Positions 48,855 through 58,838 of a stretch of DNA of 64,000 nucleotides are shown in pieces. The stretch's first letter is position 1, and every line of letters starts with the position of its first letter. The position numbers were made by a program, and so were the translations under genes. This stretch comes from an uncultured Acidimicrobiales bacterium (lineage in GTDB: Bacteria; Actinomycetota; Acidimicrobiia; Acidimicrobiales; SHLQ01): contig CALHTB010000062.1 in assembly GCA_938038785.1 (NCBI GenBank), positions 1 to 64,000 on the forward strand, given 5' to 3'. Under the pieces are notes generated by a model, which saw only the letters and a program-made list of their open reading frames with translations, did not search any database and was not told where the DNA came from.

Positions 48855-50567
48855 ATGCACCAGTTGGTAATTCGTAACGGCACGATCATCGATGGAACCG
48901 GTGCTGATCGTTTTGTGGGTGACGTTGCTGTCGATGACGGCGTCATCGTGGCCGTTGGTGAGGTCGAGGCAAAGGGCGAGCGCGAAATCGACGCCGCCGG
49001 GCTGCTGGTGACGCCAGGCTTCGTCGACATGCATACCCACTACGACGCCCAAGTCACGTGGGACCCGTACCTCACGCCATCGGGTTGGCACGGCGTGACC
49101 ACGGTGGTGATGGGCAACTGTGGCGTTGGGTTCGCCCCGGCAAAGGCTGACCGGCGCGAGTTCCTTATCAACTTGATGGAAGGTGTCGAGGACATCCCTG
49201 GTGCCGCGCTGAGCGACGGTATCGAGTGGGAATGGGAGACGTTCCCCGAGTACCTGGACGCGCTCGATACACGCCGCTGGGTCGCTGACGTAGGCACCCA
49301 ACTACCGCATGGTGCCCTGCGGGCGTGGGTGATGGACGACCGGTGCGCCGATGGCATCGATGCCACGCCATCGGATATCTCGGCGATGGCAATGCTGACC
49401 GAAGAGGCGCTGCGAGCGGGTGCCCTCGGATTCACCACGTCGCGCACCCCACTGCATCGATCGATCGATGGTGAGCTCGTGCCTGGTACGTCGGCTGACG
49501 AATCGGAGCTGCTCGGAATCGCCGAGGGGATGGCGGCTGCGGGTCACGGAGTGTTCGAGTGTGCGCTCCACCACCCCGAGGTACCCGAGTCCTTTGGTTG
49601 GCTGCGCTCGCTGGTGTCGATCACGGGCAAGCCGGCGGTGTTCAACTTCAACATCCCCGACTCGCACCCGGAGCTCTGGCGGGAGGTGCTGACACTTCTC
49701 GAGCAGGCCGCGGCAGACGATGTCCCGGTGTACGGCCAGGTCGCTGGACGGCCGGTGGGCATTTTGATGAGTTGGGATGGGACCGTCCATCCGTTCGTTG
49801 GTCGGCCAAGTTTCGAGCAACTCAGCGATCTGACTCCGAAGGAACGTCGCGAACGTTTGGCCGACCCCGATGTACGCCAGCGAATTCTCAGCGAGGAATC
49901 CCTCGACGAGAGGAGCCTCGTACGATTCATCTCCACCACGTTCGAGCGCATGTGGCCGTTCACCGGCGAGGCCGACTACGAACCGGTCGCGGGAGACTCC
50001 CTTGCTAGCCGGGCAGGTGGGAATAGCGATCGGGCTGCAGAGCTTGCCTATAACCATCTCAATACTGACAACGGCACTGGCATTATCTACTTCCCGTTCA
50101 TGAACTACGCCTCGGGCTCGCTCGACCCGCTATGGGAGCTGCATCAACACCCGCGAACACGCATGGGGCTAGCCGACGGGGGAGCGCACTGCGGGACCAT
50201 CGTCGACGGCGGAATGCCCACGTTCATGCTGTCGTATTGGGCGCGCGACCGTGAGCGCGGCGAGACACTGCCGCTCGAGCTCATCGTGCATCGCCAGACG
50301 CAGCAAACAGCAGAGTTCTACTCGCTGCACGATCGTGGCGTGCTAGCGCCGGGCATGCGGGCCGATATCAACGTCATCGACTTCGATGCACTCGGGTTCG
50401 ACAAGCCCCGCATGGCGTGGGATCTGCCAACAGGCGCTCCCCGATACGTTCAAGAGTCGCAGGGCTACCGATACACGCTCTGCGCAGGTGAAGTCACGGT
50501 GAAAGACGGCGAATTCACCGGGGCGCTACCTGGAAAGCTGATCCGCGGGCCGCAGCCTATGAGCTAG
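48855..50567 (+). CDS. N-acyl-D-amino-acid deacylase-like amidohydrolase
   Basis: IIDGTGADRFVGDVAVDDG, VTPGFVDMHTHYDAQVTWDP, GNCGVGFAPAKADRREFLINLMEGVEDI. Confidence 0.87.
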   Translation: MHQLVIRNGTIIDGTGADRFVGDVAVDDGVIVAVGEVEAKGEREIDAAGLLVTPGFVDMHTHYDAQVTWDPYLTPSGWHGVTTVVMGNCGVGFAPAKADRREFLINLMEGVEDIPGAALSDGIEWEWETFPEYLDALDTRRWVADVGTQLPHGALRAWVMDDRCADGIDATPSDISAMAMLTEEALRAGALGFTTSRTPLHRSIDGELVPGTSADESELLGIAEGMAAAGHGVFECALHHPEVPESFGWLRSLVSITGKPAVFNFNIPDSHPELWREVLTLLEQAAADDVPVYGQVAGRPVGILMSWDGTVHPFVGRPSFEQLSDLTPKERRERLADPDVRQRILSEESLDERSLVRFISTTFERMWPFTGEADYEPVAGDSLASRAGGNSDRAAELAYNHLNTDNGTGIIYFPFMNYASGSLDPLWELHQHPRTRMGLADGGAHCGTIVDGGMPTFMLSYWARDRERGETLPLELIVHRQTQQTAEFYSLHDRGVLAPGMRADINVIDFDALGFDKPRMAWDLPTGAPRYVQESQGYRYTLCAGEVTVKDGEFTGALPGKLIRGPQPMS

Positions 50568-51063
50568 CTGGCGGTAACTTCGGCGGTTCTTTGATGAGCA
50601 TGATGCGGCGCCGTTCCACAAGGGTATCTGTCAGTCGGTCGCCGTATTCGGTGATTCGAAGTGGCATCATGCCTTCGGTATCGACCTCGGTGCTGCCGCT
50701 GGCATGGTCGATGTAGAGCTTTCGAACTCGTGAACCCTCGGGGTGTGTGTCGACAACCCGAACGGTTGCTTCGGCGAGCGGAATCACCGTGATGTCATCT
50801 CCTACGGTCACGGTGAGCTCGTGGCCGCCAATATCGACGCCATTCGTAGGCTCGGCGGGCCCTACGAACACGGACCTTGCGATGCTCAAAATGATGACGC
50901 CGATCATGCCAGCGCCAACACCGGTCCAAAAGGTGCTCGTGCTTTCTGCCAGGCCAGCAATTTGCAGCCAAAGGAGGAACGCTCCGTAGGCCAGGAACAA
51001 CAACGGACGGGCCGAGCTGAACTTTCCAAGCGGGCTTGGTCGCTGGACCCGGTTCGTGTCCAT
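50557..51063 (-). CDS. Membrane protein of unknown function
   Basis: 168 aa, two TM helices. Confidence 0.55.
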   Translation of the reverse strand: MDTNRVQRPSPLGKFSSARPLLFLAYGAFLLWLQIAGLAESTSTFWTGVGAGMIGVIILSIARSVFVGPAEPTNGVDIGGHELTVTVGDDITVIPLAEATVRVVDTHPEGSRVRKLYIDHASGSTEVDTEGMMPLRITEYGDRLTDTLVERRRIMLIKEPPKLPPASS

Positions 51064-51600
51064 CTAGAAGTCGTATCCCGGGGTCACCGGAGGTAACCCG
51101 GCGGCTGCTCGTGCTGCGTCGAGATTGGCGTTGATGTCATCGCGCAGGGCACGGAGCTTCGGGGGAGTCATGCCACGAACCTGAAAGAGCTCGGTGATTG
51201 CCCCGCCATGGCGAACGACGAGGACCTTCTGGGACGGAACGCCGTCGTGGTCGGGTAGCCGGAGTGTGCGCGTCATTGGGGCGACCTGCGTGCCGCCGGA
51301 AACTTCCGTTACCTCAACGACAGCATCATCGATGGCGATGCGGGTGTCTTCGCCAGAACCGTCGCGCGAGATGAGGTGACTGGTTGATAGGAATAGCCCG
51401 GTGGCACGGCGACGACGGCTCACCCAAGTGGCGGCGGCTGCGAACAGTGCGAACAGGACCGCGTTAACGCCAGCGATTCCCCAGTCCTGACCAAACGCGG
51501 ACATAAGCGTCTGGACGAGAAAGAGGCTGGCCAAGAACCCATAGAACACGGCAAGGGGTGTCCGACCCGATGGTTTGTAGAGGGCTGTCGCTGCATCCAT
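51064..51600 (-). CDS. Membrane protein of unknown function
   Basis: 178 aa, two TM helices, directly abuts 50557-51063. Confidence 0.55.
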   Translation of the reverse strand: MDAATALYKPSGRTPLAVFYGFLASLFLVQTLMSAFGQDWGIAGVNAVLFALFAAAATWVSRRRRATGLFLSTSHLISRDGSGEDTRIAIDDAVVEVTEVSGGTQVAPMTRTLRLPDHDGVPSQKVLVVRHGGAITELFQVRGMTPPKLRALRDDINANLDAARAAAGLPPVTPGYDF

Positions 51601-51736
51601 GGGCCAATGGTAGTGATTGCTTGCTCACGGGAACGTCGGGAGCAGTCCCGACAGGGTTCGCGCTACGCCGCGTACTTGGCGGATTGATGGTTGGTAGACC
51701 AAACTCATGTGACCGTCGACACCCAGGAGTTCAGCC

Positions 51737-53092
51737 GTGGCCCAACACAAGTACTTGTTGTCCGAAGACCAGATGCCAACGCAGTGGTACAACATCGTGC
51801 CAGATCTTCCTGAGCCTCCACCGCCAGCGCTTCACCCCGGCACCCACGAACCCGCCGGGCCCGATGACTTTGCACCGCTGTTCCCAATGGACCTCATCAT
51901 GCAAGAGGTCACCGGCGAAAGTTACATCGACATTCCCGAAGAGGTGCAGGACATCTACAAGATCTGGAGGCCTTCGCCGTTGTTCAGGGCCACCCGGCTC
52001 GAGCAGCTGCTCGATACACCGGCAAAAATCTTCTACAAGTACGAAGGTGTAAGCCCCGCAGGCTCGCACAAGCCCAACACGTCAGTGCCGCAGGCGTACT
52101 ACAACGCCAAGGCCGGGGTTCGAAAGCTCACCACCGAGACCGGTGCGGGACAGTGGGGGTCGTCGCTTGCGTTCGCGTGCGCACAGTTCGGGCTTGAGTG
52201 TGAGGTCTGGCAGGTGGCCGCAAGCTATGCGCTCAAGCCGTATCGCAAGGCAATGATGGAGGTCTGGGGCGCCACAGTGCATCCAAGCCCGTCAGACGTC
52301 ACCGAATACGGACGCTCGTTGCTCGCCCAGGACCCAGACCATCCAGGTTCACTGGGCATAGCGATCTCCGAAGCCGTTGGTGAGGCTGCGCCCCACGAGG
52401 ACGTGCGATATGCGCTCGGCTCGGTACTCAACCATGTGCTTATGCACCAGACGATCATCGGTGAGGAAGCGCTCCTGCAAATGGAGATGGCGGGGGAAAC
52501 TCCAGACGTCCTCGTCGGTTGCACCGGTGGCGGCTCGAACTTTGGCGGTCTTTCGTTCCCGTTCCTTCGCGAAAAGTTAAAGGGCAACATGAACCCGACC
52601 ATTCGTTGTGTCGAGCCTGCGGCCTGTCCAAGCCTGACCCAGGGCGAGTACCGCTACGACTTTGGCGACTCGGCCGGCATGACCCCGCTCATGAAGATGC
52701 ACACGCTTGGTCACAACTTCGTGCCGGACCCGATCCACGCCGGCGGTCTTCGCTACCACGGTATGAGTCCACTCGTGAGCCACATCTACGAACTCGGCCT
52801 CGTCGAGGCCGAGTCGATTGGTCAGACCGAGTGCTTCACCGGTGCACTGCAGTTCGCAAAGACCGAAGGGATCATTCCTGCTCCAGAGCCCACCCATGCG
52901 ATCGCTGCAGCTATTCGTGAGGCGAACAAGGCCAAGGAAACGGGCGAAGAAACCGTCATCCTCACGGCCCTGTGTGGACATGGTCACCTCGACCTCGCCA
53001 GCTACGAAGCCTTCCTGTCGGGCGAGATGGTCGATCACGACCTTTCCGACGAAGCGATCGCAGCCGCGATGGCCGAGGTGCCAGTGTTGTAA
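51737..53092 (+). CDS. TrpB-like PLP-dependent enzyme (TrpB2 type)
   Basis: WRPSPLFRATRLEQLL, YEGVSPAGSHKPNTSVPQAYYN, TETGAGQWGSSLAFAC, GCTGGGSNFGG. Confidence 0.9.
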   Translation: MAQHKYLLSEDQMPTQWYNIVPDLPEPPPPALHPGTHEPAGPDDFAPLFPMDLIMQEVTGESYIDIPEEVQDIYKIWRPSPLFRATRLEQLLDTPAKIFYKYEGVSPAGSHKPNTSVPQAYYNAKAGVRKLTTETGAGQWGSSLAFACAQFGLECEVWQVAASYALKPYRKAMMEVWGATVHPSPSDVTEYGRSLLAQDPDHPGSLGIAISEAVGEAAPHEDVRYALGSVLNHVLMHQTIIGEEALLQMEMAGETPDVLVGCTGGGSNFGGLSFPFLREKLKGNMNPTIRCVEPAACPSLTQGEYRYDFGDSAGMTPLMKMHTLGHNFVPDPIHAGGLRYHGMSPLVSHIYELGLVEAESIGQTECFTGALQFAKTEGIIPAPEPTHAIAAAIREANKAKETGEETVILTALCGHGHLDLASYEAFLSGEMVDHDLSDEAIAAAMAEVPVL

Positions 53093-53116
53093 CAGCTGTC
53101 GGCTAGCCATCTCGAA

Positions 53117-53161
53117 ATTTTCTGCGTTTGCCCACACACGTTGTGGGTGGATGCAGAAAAT
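53117..53161. repeat. Long hairpin downstream of trpB2
   Basis: ATTTTCTGC gtttg CCCACA cacgt TGTGGG tggat GCAGAAAAT; about a 20-bp RNA stem if G-U pairs are allowed. Confidence 0.75.
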
Positions 53162-53258
53162 CTCAAGAAATCTTGGCGAGTGTGTCCGAAACGGCGGGTG
53201 CCGTTCGTCGTTGGGGTGAAGACAAACGTTCCGGACATTCCGGAGAGAGGGAAACACT

Positions 53259-53612
53259 ATGAAATATGCACTGCTTATCTACTCATCTGAGGCCGCAGGT
53301 CCGCAGACCGAAGAGGAAATGATGGCGGAGATGCCACAGTGGTTCGCATACACCGAGGAGCTCGACAGCGCTGGAAAGAACCTGGGCGGCGAAGCGCTCT
53401 TGCCGGCAGCGACTGCTACGACTGTGCAGGTTCGGGACGGCAAGCGAATCACCACCGACGGTCCGTTCGCTGAGACGAAGGAAGTTCTGGGCGGCTTCTA
53501 CATCATCGAGGCAGCTGACCTCGATGAGGCGCTCACGTGGGCTGAGAAGATCCCGGCATCACCGTACGGTTCGATCGAGGTCCGCCCGGTGATGGAGATC
53601 CCAGGCGCCTAG
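53259..53612 (+). CDS. YCII/DGPF-domain protein
   Basis: MKYALLIYSSEAAGPQTEEEMMAEMPQWFAYTEEL...TTDGPFAETKEVLGGFYIIEA. Confidence 0.88.
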   Translation: MKYALLIYSSEAAGPQTEEEMMAEMPQWFAYTEELDSAGKNLGGEALLPAATATTVQVRDGKRITTDGPFAETKEVLGGFYIIEAADLDEALTWAEKIPASPYGSIEVRPVMEIPGA

Positions 53613-53618
53613 GTCTGT

Positions 53619-53643
53619 GGGGTCGTCGACCGGAAGTGTCGAC
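53619..53643. repeat. CGGAAGT-loop hairpin repeat, copy A
   Basis: GGGGTCGTCGACCGGAAGTGTCGAC; identical 25-mer at 53690-53714. Confidence 0.85.
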
Positions 53644-53654
53644 CCGTGACGGGT

Positions 53655-53720
53655 GAGCGGAGCTCGCGTAGCGAACTTGGACGTTGTCTGGGGTCGTCGA
53701 CCGGAAGTGTCGACAAGTGA
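53655..53720. repeat. CGGAAGT-loop hairpin repeat, copy B (with upstream GAGCGGAGCTCGCG module)
   Basis: GAGCGGAGCTCGCGtAGCGAAC...GGGGTCGTCGACCGGAAGTGTCGACAAGTGA. Confidence 0.85.
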
Positions 53721-54934
53721 TAGACGAAGTCTTCCGCACAGAATGGCCACGATTGGTGGCCGTTCTGATGCGGGACTTTGGCGATCTTGAGCTGGCTGAG
53801 GACTGTGCGCAAGAGGCCTTCGTGCAGGCGAGCGAAACGTGGGGCGTGACTGTTGAAGTGCCCGACCGCCCTGGAGCGTGGCTGACCACGACGGCTCGGC
53901 GTAAGGCCCTCGATCGGGTGCGTCGTGCGTCCTCGTATAAGACGAAGCTGGAGGAGCTCGAGACTCGAGCGAAGCGAGGGCCCGAGCGTTCAAAGGCTGG
54001 CGAGCTCGTCGACGAACAGCTGGCGCTCTTGTTGGGGTGTTGTCATCCGGCGTTGAACCTCGAAGCACAGGTGGCCCTCACCCTTCGACTCGTCGCCGGC
54101 CTTACTACGCAGCAGATCGCCAGTGCGTTCCTGGTTGACGAACCAACCATGGGAAAACGAATAACCCGGGCCAAAGAGAAGATTCGGGCAGCCGCGATTT
54201 CGTTCGGGCCGGTTGACCGCGATGTGTTGGCCGACCGTGTGGGGGCGGTCCGACACGTGATCTACCTCATCTTCACCGAAGGGCATGCGAGCAGAAGCGA
54301 AGATGAGTTCGTCCGAGGCGACCTTTGTGACGAAGCCGCGTGGCTAGCGTCGCTGCTGATCGAGCTGCTCGAGACCGATGTCGAGTCCTACGGTCTTCAT
54401 GCATTGATCTTGTTGACCGATGCGCGGCGAGCGACTCGCATCGATGACGATGGCATTCCGATCCTGCTCGAGGACCAAGATCGGACGCAGTGGGATCGGG
54501 ACAAGATTGCCGCTGGGCTTGCGTCGCTTGCTCGAGCTCGCGAGATCGGCCGCCTCGGTACGTTTGGCCTGCAGGCCCTACTCGCCTCGCTCCATGCGGT
54601 CGCGTCGAGTTTTGAGGAAACGGATTGGCCCCGAATTGTTCGGACGTATGACCTGCTCTTTGAGCTCGATCCCAGTGCGGTCGTTGCGTTGAATCGTGCG
54701 GTCGCGTTGAGTTTCTCTGATGGTCCGGCCGTCGGGCTCGCAGCTATCGAACCGTTGCGCCCTCACCTCGACGGGTACGTCTATTTGCATAGCGCTCGAG
54801 CTGAGCTTCTTCGCAGACTTGATCGGGCTGCGGAGGCGGTGGCCAGCTACGAGCAGGCATTGGCGTGCAACCCACCTGAGGCGGAACGCCGATTCATCGA
54901 ACGCCGCCGCGACGGATTGCTCGACGGGCCATAG
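53684..54934 (+). CDS. ECF sigma factor with C-terminal TPR-like extension (ECF42/DUF6596 type)
   Basis: Sigma2 LMRDFGDLELAEDCAQEAFVQA, sigma4 LVAGLTTQQIASAFLVDEPTMGKRITRAKEKIR, C-terminal AVALNRAVALSFSDGPAVGL; start likely V at or after 53684. Confidence 0.87.
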   Translation: MSGVVDRKCRQVIDEVFRTEWPRLVAVLMRDFGDLELAEDCAQEAFVQASETWGVTVEVPDRPGAWLTTTARRKALDRVRRASSYKTKLEELETRAKRGPERSKAGELVDEQLALLLGCCHPALNLEAQVALTLRLVAGLTTQQIASAFLVDEPTMGKRITRAKEKIRAAAISFGPVDRDVLADRVGAVRHVIYLIFTEGHASRSEDEFVRGDLCDEAAWLASLLIELLETDVESYGLHALILLTDARRATRIDDDGIPILLEDQDRTQWDRDKIAAGLASLARAREIGRLGTFGLQALLASLHAVASSFEETDWPRIVRTYDLLFELDPSAVVALNRAVALSFSDGPAVGLAAIEPLRPHLDGYVYLHSARAELLRRLDRAAEAVASYEQALACNPPEAERRFIERRRDGLLDGP

Positions 54935-55020
54935 GGGCTAGGGGTATCTCGGGGGTTTTCGGGGTGATTTGGGGGCATTCCCCTACAGACGAACAGGCAT
55001 GTGATGGCGAAGATTAGGTC

Positions 55021-55908
55021 ATGCCAACCAACGAAATTCCTCAACTCTTTACATCGGTCTCGGCGGGCCTCGGCTCGTTGTTCGGCTGGTACGCATCCAA
55101 TGCGAAGTTCATCTTCGCAACCGTGATCCTGACGGCCGTCATTGGCGAGAAGGTCTTCCAGTGGCTTCGCCGCAAGGACTTGCACGTCAAGAGCTCCTTC
55201 ACGTCGATTGCTTCGGGTGCGGGTTTCCTCGTCGCCAAAACGGTGTTCGAGAAGCTGATCTTCCTTGCCCTCGCATTCGCAATGTACGAGGTTCGCCTCT
55301 TCGACCTGCCGCTGGGCAACCCGCTCGTATGGATTGGCGTGCTCTTTCTCCGTGACTTCATCTACTACTGGGTGCATCGTGCTGAGCACACAACCCGGTT
55401 TCTTTGGGCCTCGCATCTGATCCACCATTCGCCTCGCAACATCGACATGACTTCGGCGGTTCGGATCCCGTGGATGGAAGCGATGTACAAGCCATGGTTC
55501 AGCCTGTGGATGCCGTTGATCGGGTTCCACCCGTTGGCCAAGATCGGCCTCGACGTCGCGGTCTCGTTGTTCCAGCAGATGCATCACACCAAGGCATTCG
55601 CCGCTCGAGGTGACGGGACATACTCTCTATTCGCCCGGATCTTCGTCACGCCTTCGACGCATCGTGTGCACCACGGCTACAACCCTGAATACATCGACAA
55701 GAACTTCGGTGCTGTGTTCATCTTCTGGGACAAGCTCTTTGGCACCTACGCTCCCGAGGTCGCCGAGGTGAAGTTCGGAGTTGGCGAGCTCGACGCCGTC
55801 GATACTCCGGTGGATGCCTTCTTCGGCGGATACAAGCGCCTGTGGTCGAATATGCGTAGCGCCGGCACACCTCACGGGGCATTGGCGGTGGCTTTCGGAA
55901 AGCCGTGA
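55021..55908 (+). CDS. Sterol desaturase/fatty acid hydroxylase family protein
   Basis: FIYYWVHRAEHTTRFLWASHLIHHSPRNIDMT, THRVHHGYNPEYIDKNFG His-box motifs. Confidence 0.88.
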   Translation: MPTNEIPQLFTSVSAGLGSLFGWYASNAKFIFATVILTAVIGEKVFQWLRRKDLHVKSSFTSIASGAGFLVAKTVFEKLIFLALAFAMYEVRLFDLPLGNPLVWIGVLFLRDFIYYWVHRAEHTTRFLWASHLIHHSPRNIDMTSAVRIPWMEAMYKPWFSLWMPLIGFHPLAKIGLDVAVSLFQQMHHTKAFAARGDGTYSLFARIFVTPSTHRVHHGYNPEYIDKNFGAVFIFWDKLFGTYAPEVAEVKFGVGELDAVDTPVDAFFGGYKRLWSNMRSAGTPHGALAVAFGKP

Positions 55909-55960
55909 CCGAAGCTGGGCAGGGCGCTTAGCGCTGGCGGGCTCTTGCCGATGGAAGCTG

Positions 55961-56656
55961 ATGCCACAGCCTCCTCTTCCAGCCACAACGGCTGGGCTTC
56001 TGCTCGCCGTTGGTTGCGCAGTCGCCGCCGCAATCGCGATGTACCGGGCCTTGTCGAAGCGAGCTGCAGCCCAACGCACGATGCAGGCCATCGCTGTTGG
56101 CGGACTGACCTTTCAAGTGATTCACGTGCTCGAGCATGTGCTGCAGCTGGCCTTCTGGTTTACCAAGCCTGACGGCAAGCCATGGCTGTCGTCGTGGGCG
56201 GCGGGTACTGCCGATGGCTTGCAGTACTTCTGCTCGCTCGTTCCAATCGCCGGAGCGGAGCCGTCGATCGGAGTTGAGATGCTCCACCTCACCGGGAACG
56301 TCGTTTTCTTGGGAGCGCTCACTGCCTGGCAAGTCGCCATGCGCTCCACCAATCGAAACATTCGGACGCTCAACATTGCTGAGAAGGTGCAACTCTTCCA
56401 CGTGATGGAGCATGTGCTGCTGGTTGGCACGTTGATCGCTTTCGGCAAGGCGATCGGACTTTCAACCGCCTTTGGCTCGATCGACGGCACCTCCCTGGTC
56501 GCTCTGCGGGTTTGGTTCCATTTCTCGATCAATGCTGTCGCAACGATCTACGCCCTGCGAGCAGCGAACAAGACCTGGCGGGGAAACCAAGATGTAGCGC
56601 CGATCACGGTCATCGATCTGCAGGCGGCTGAAGAACGGCAGCGCGTGCACCGCTAG
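55961..56656 (+). CDS. Multi-pass membrane protein
   Basis: Repeated VIHVLEHVLQLAFW and LFHVMEHVLLVG segments; ATG at 55961 preferred. Confidence 0.6.
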   Translation: MPQPPLPATTAGLLLAVGCAVAAAIAMYRALSKRAAAQRTMQAIAVGGLTFQVIHVLEHVLQLAFWFTKPDGKPWLSSWAAGTADGLQYFCSLVPIAGAEPSIGVEMLHLTGNVVFLGALTAWQVAMRSTNRNIRTLNIAEKVQLFHVMEHVLLVGTLIAFGKAIGLSTAFGSIDGTSLVALRVWFHFSINAVATIYALRAANKTWRGNQDVAPITVIDLQAAEERQRVHR

Positions 56657-56675
56657 CTCTGGCAGACTGTCCACG

Positions 56676-57023
56676 ATGGCTCTGCACTTCTTTGCTGAAT
56701 CTGCATTCGACGACCTTCTGGTTGCCTGGCGCCAGCACTGGCGAGTGCAAAACAAAGCAGAGCGGACCATCGCCGAGCTTGGCGAGTCGCGCACGCAGCT
56801 CGAGCAAGCGCGCACCCGCATGAACCGCATTCGTGCAGCGATGTATCCGAACGAAGATGAGCGTTCGAGCACGCTCGTTGGCGCACTGTGCCCAGTGCTT
56901 GACGAGTTCGTCTACCTGTCCTGGACGCACCAGTTCGGTACGGGGTCCAGACAGCTCCAGTGTCCGTGCGGCGAGCTGGTGCCAATTCCCAAGCGCTCTA
57001 GCCCAGGAGTCACGAGCTCCTGA
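56676..57023 (+). CDS. Hypothetical protein (115 aa)
   Basis: ORF with coding-like composition. Confidence 0.5.
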   Translation: MALHFFAESAFDDLLVAWRQHWRVQNKAERTIAELGESRTQLEQARTRMNRIRAAMYPNEDERSSTLVGALCPVLDEFVYLSWTHQFGTGSRQLQCPCGELVPIPKRSSPGVTSS

Positions 57024-57050
57024 GCTAGCTCGTTGTGACAAACTGGTGTC

Positions 57051-57452
57051 ATGGCACCTACGACATGGTCACAGGTCATGCTGGCGGTTTCTGATGTTGA
57101 GGCATCGAGTCGCTTCTATTGCAAACTGCTCGATCTCAGCAGCGCGCATGGCGGAGCGGAGTACGACCAACTCGTGCACGATGGTGAACTCGTGATGCAG
57201 CTGCACGATTCGGAACCCGACGAGCATCACGATTCGCTTGTTGATGCGACCGCTGTTCGGGGCAATGGTGTCCTCGTATGGTTCGAGGTTGCTGACTTCG
57301 ACTCTGCGGTGGCGAGGGCGTCCGAGCTCGAAGCAGAGATCGTTCGCGAACCGACGACAAACCCGAATGCGAAGCAACAGGAAATGTGGCTTCGAGACCT
57401 CGACGGGTATCAGGTCGTCATCGCCGGACCGTCGGAGTATCGACCTCGATAG
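57051..57452 (+). CDS. Glyoxalase/VOC family protein
   Basis: QVMLAVSDVEASSRFYCKLLDLSS...QEMWLRDLDGYQVVIAGPSE. Confidence 0.85.
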   Translation: MAPTTWSQVMLAVSDVEASSRFYCKLLDLSSAHGGAEYDQLVHDGELVMQLHDSEPDEHHDSLVDATAVRGNGVLVWFEVADFDSAVARASELEAEIVREPTTNPNAKQQEMWLRDLDGYQVVIAGPSEYRPR

Positions 57453-57469
57453 GCGTCCAAAACGAGGAA

Positions 57470-57495
57470 ACCCCGCCGGCCGAAGCCGACGGGGT
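57470..57495. terminator. Hairpin, probable bidirectional terminator between convergent VOC and rtcB genes
   Basis: ACCCCGcCGGC cgaa GCCGaCGGGGT. Confidence 0.65.
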
Positions 57496-57519
57496 ATACC
57501 CAGATTCTCGGGTCACAAA

Positions 57520-58797
57520 CTACGTTCCCTTGTAGTTCAAGATGGTCTCTAGACGGTGCTCGATTTTCACGAGATCCTTCTGGTTGTCCATCACTTCTCC
57601 GATGTCCTTGTAGGCATCTGGGTGCTCGTCGAGTAGCGCCTGAGTGTTTTCGTTCCAGGCGATACCTTCCATCCGCTCAGCAAGCGACTCTTCAGTCAGT
57701 TGCTTACGCGCCGCAGTACGCGAGAGGCGACGACCAGCACCGTGCGATGCCGATCGGTACGACTCGGGGTTACCGAGGCCGGACACGATGAACGAACCTG
57801 TCGCCATCGAGCCAGGGATGATGCCCCACTTACCGACCGAAGCGTCGATCGCTCCCTTTCGGGTGACCCACATTTCGATTCCGTGGTGGTGTTCGCAGCT
57901 CGCGTAGTTGTGGTGGCATTGGATCTTCGCACCGTCTGTAACGTTCTGACCGTTCCGGCCAGCGACCGACATCTTCTTCTCCTGGCCAGCAGGGGTCGAG
58001 GACATTTCGTCACCAATCACGCGAAGGACCGCATCCATCATTTCGGCACGGTTCTCAAGTGCATAGTCCTGCGCCCAGAGCATTCCCTGGATGTAGTCCT
58101 CGAACTCTTCGGTCCCTTGGACGAAGTGCGCCAGATCCGGATCCTCGAGTGGGTGCTCGAGGGCTCGCTTCAGCGAGTTCTTGGCCTTGCCAATGTGTTG
58201 CTGAGCAAAGATGTTTCCAGGTCCACGCGAGCCCGAGTGCAGAACAACCCACACCTGATCGTCGTCGTCGACGGTCAGCTCGATGAAGTGGTTTCCTCCA
58301 CCGAGCGTTCCGAACTGCGACGCGATCTTCTTTGGGTTGAACTTGTCGGACTTCACGTTTGGCGCGTCACGTACGAGACGATCGAGCACCTTGCTGTTCG
58401 CGAACTTCGTTCGCGAACCCGAGTTGCGGTCGCCTCGCTTTGGCTGACCCGATGGGACCGCCTTGGCGATTCCGTCGTGAATCTTCGAGAGGTGCTCGTC
58501 GATTTGGTCGCGAGTGAACACGGTCTTCTGCGCCACCATTCCGCAACCGATGTCGACCCCAACCGCAGCTGGGATGATCGAGCCCTCGGTTGCTACGACC
58601 GACCCAACGGTTGCACCCATTCCGAGGTGCGCGTCAGGCATGAGCGCGAGTGGCTTATGCACGAAGGACAGGTTCGCTGTCCGATGCGCTTGGGCCATTG
58701 TCTTCTCATCGAGGTCGGTCGCCCACGAGAGGACGTCGCCAGTTCGAGTTGCTTGTGTTTCTGGTGTCGCAGAACGTTGTTCTGGTGTTGTAGTCAT
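57520..58797 (-). CDS. rtcB: RNA-splicing ligase RtcB
   Basis: LMPDAHLGMGATVGSVVATEGSIIPAAVGVDIGCGM, LGGGNHFIEL, HSGSRGPGN, HHHGIEMWVTRKGAI; ATG at 58797 with AAGGAGG SD. Confidence 0.95.
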   Translation of the reverse strand: MTTTPEQRSATPETQATRTGDVLSWATDLDEKTMAQAHRTANLSFVHKPLALMPDAHLGMGATVGSVVATEGSIIPAAVGVDIGCGMVAQKTVFTRDQIDEHLSKIHDGIAKAVPSGQPKRGDRNSGSRTKFANSKVLDRLVRDAPNVKSDKFNPKKIASQFGTLGGGNHFIELTVDDDDQVWVVLHSGSRGPGNIFAQQHIGKAKNSLKRALEHPLEDPDLAHFVQGTEEFEDYIQGMLWAQDYALENRAEMMDAVLRVIGDEMSSTPAGQEKKMSVAGRNGQNVTDGAKIQCHHNYASCEHHHGIEMWVTRKGAIDASVGKWGIIPGSMATGSFIVSGLGNPESYRSASHGAGRRLSRTAARKQLTEESLAERMEGIAWNENTQALLDEHPDAYKDIGEVMDNQKDLVKIEHRLETILNYKGT

Positions 58798-58838
58798 TGC
58801 TGCACCTCCTTGGTGCGTGCTTTCTTGTTTCATCGTTG

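Noticed and set aside
54989-55003. CGAACAGGCATGTG upstream of the sterol-desaturase gene as a LexA box
   Set aside because: Only the left half matches; the right half lacks GTTCG
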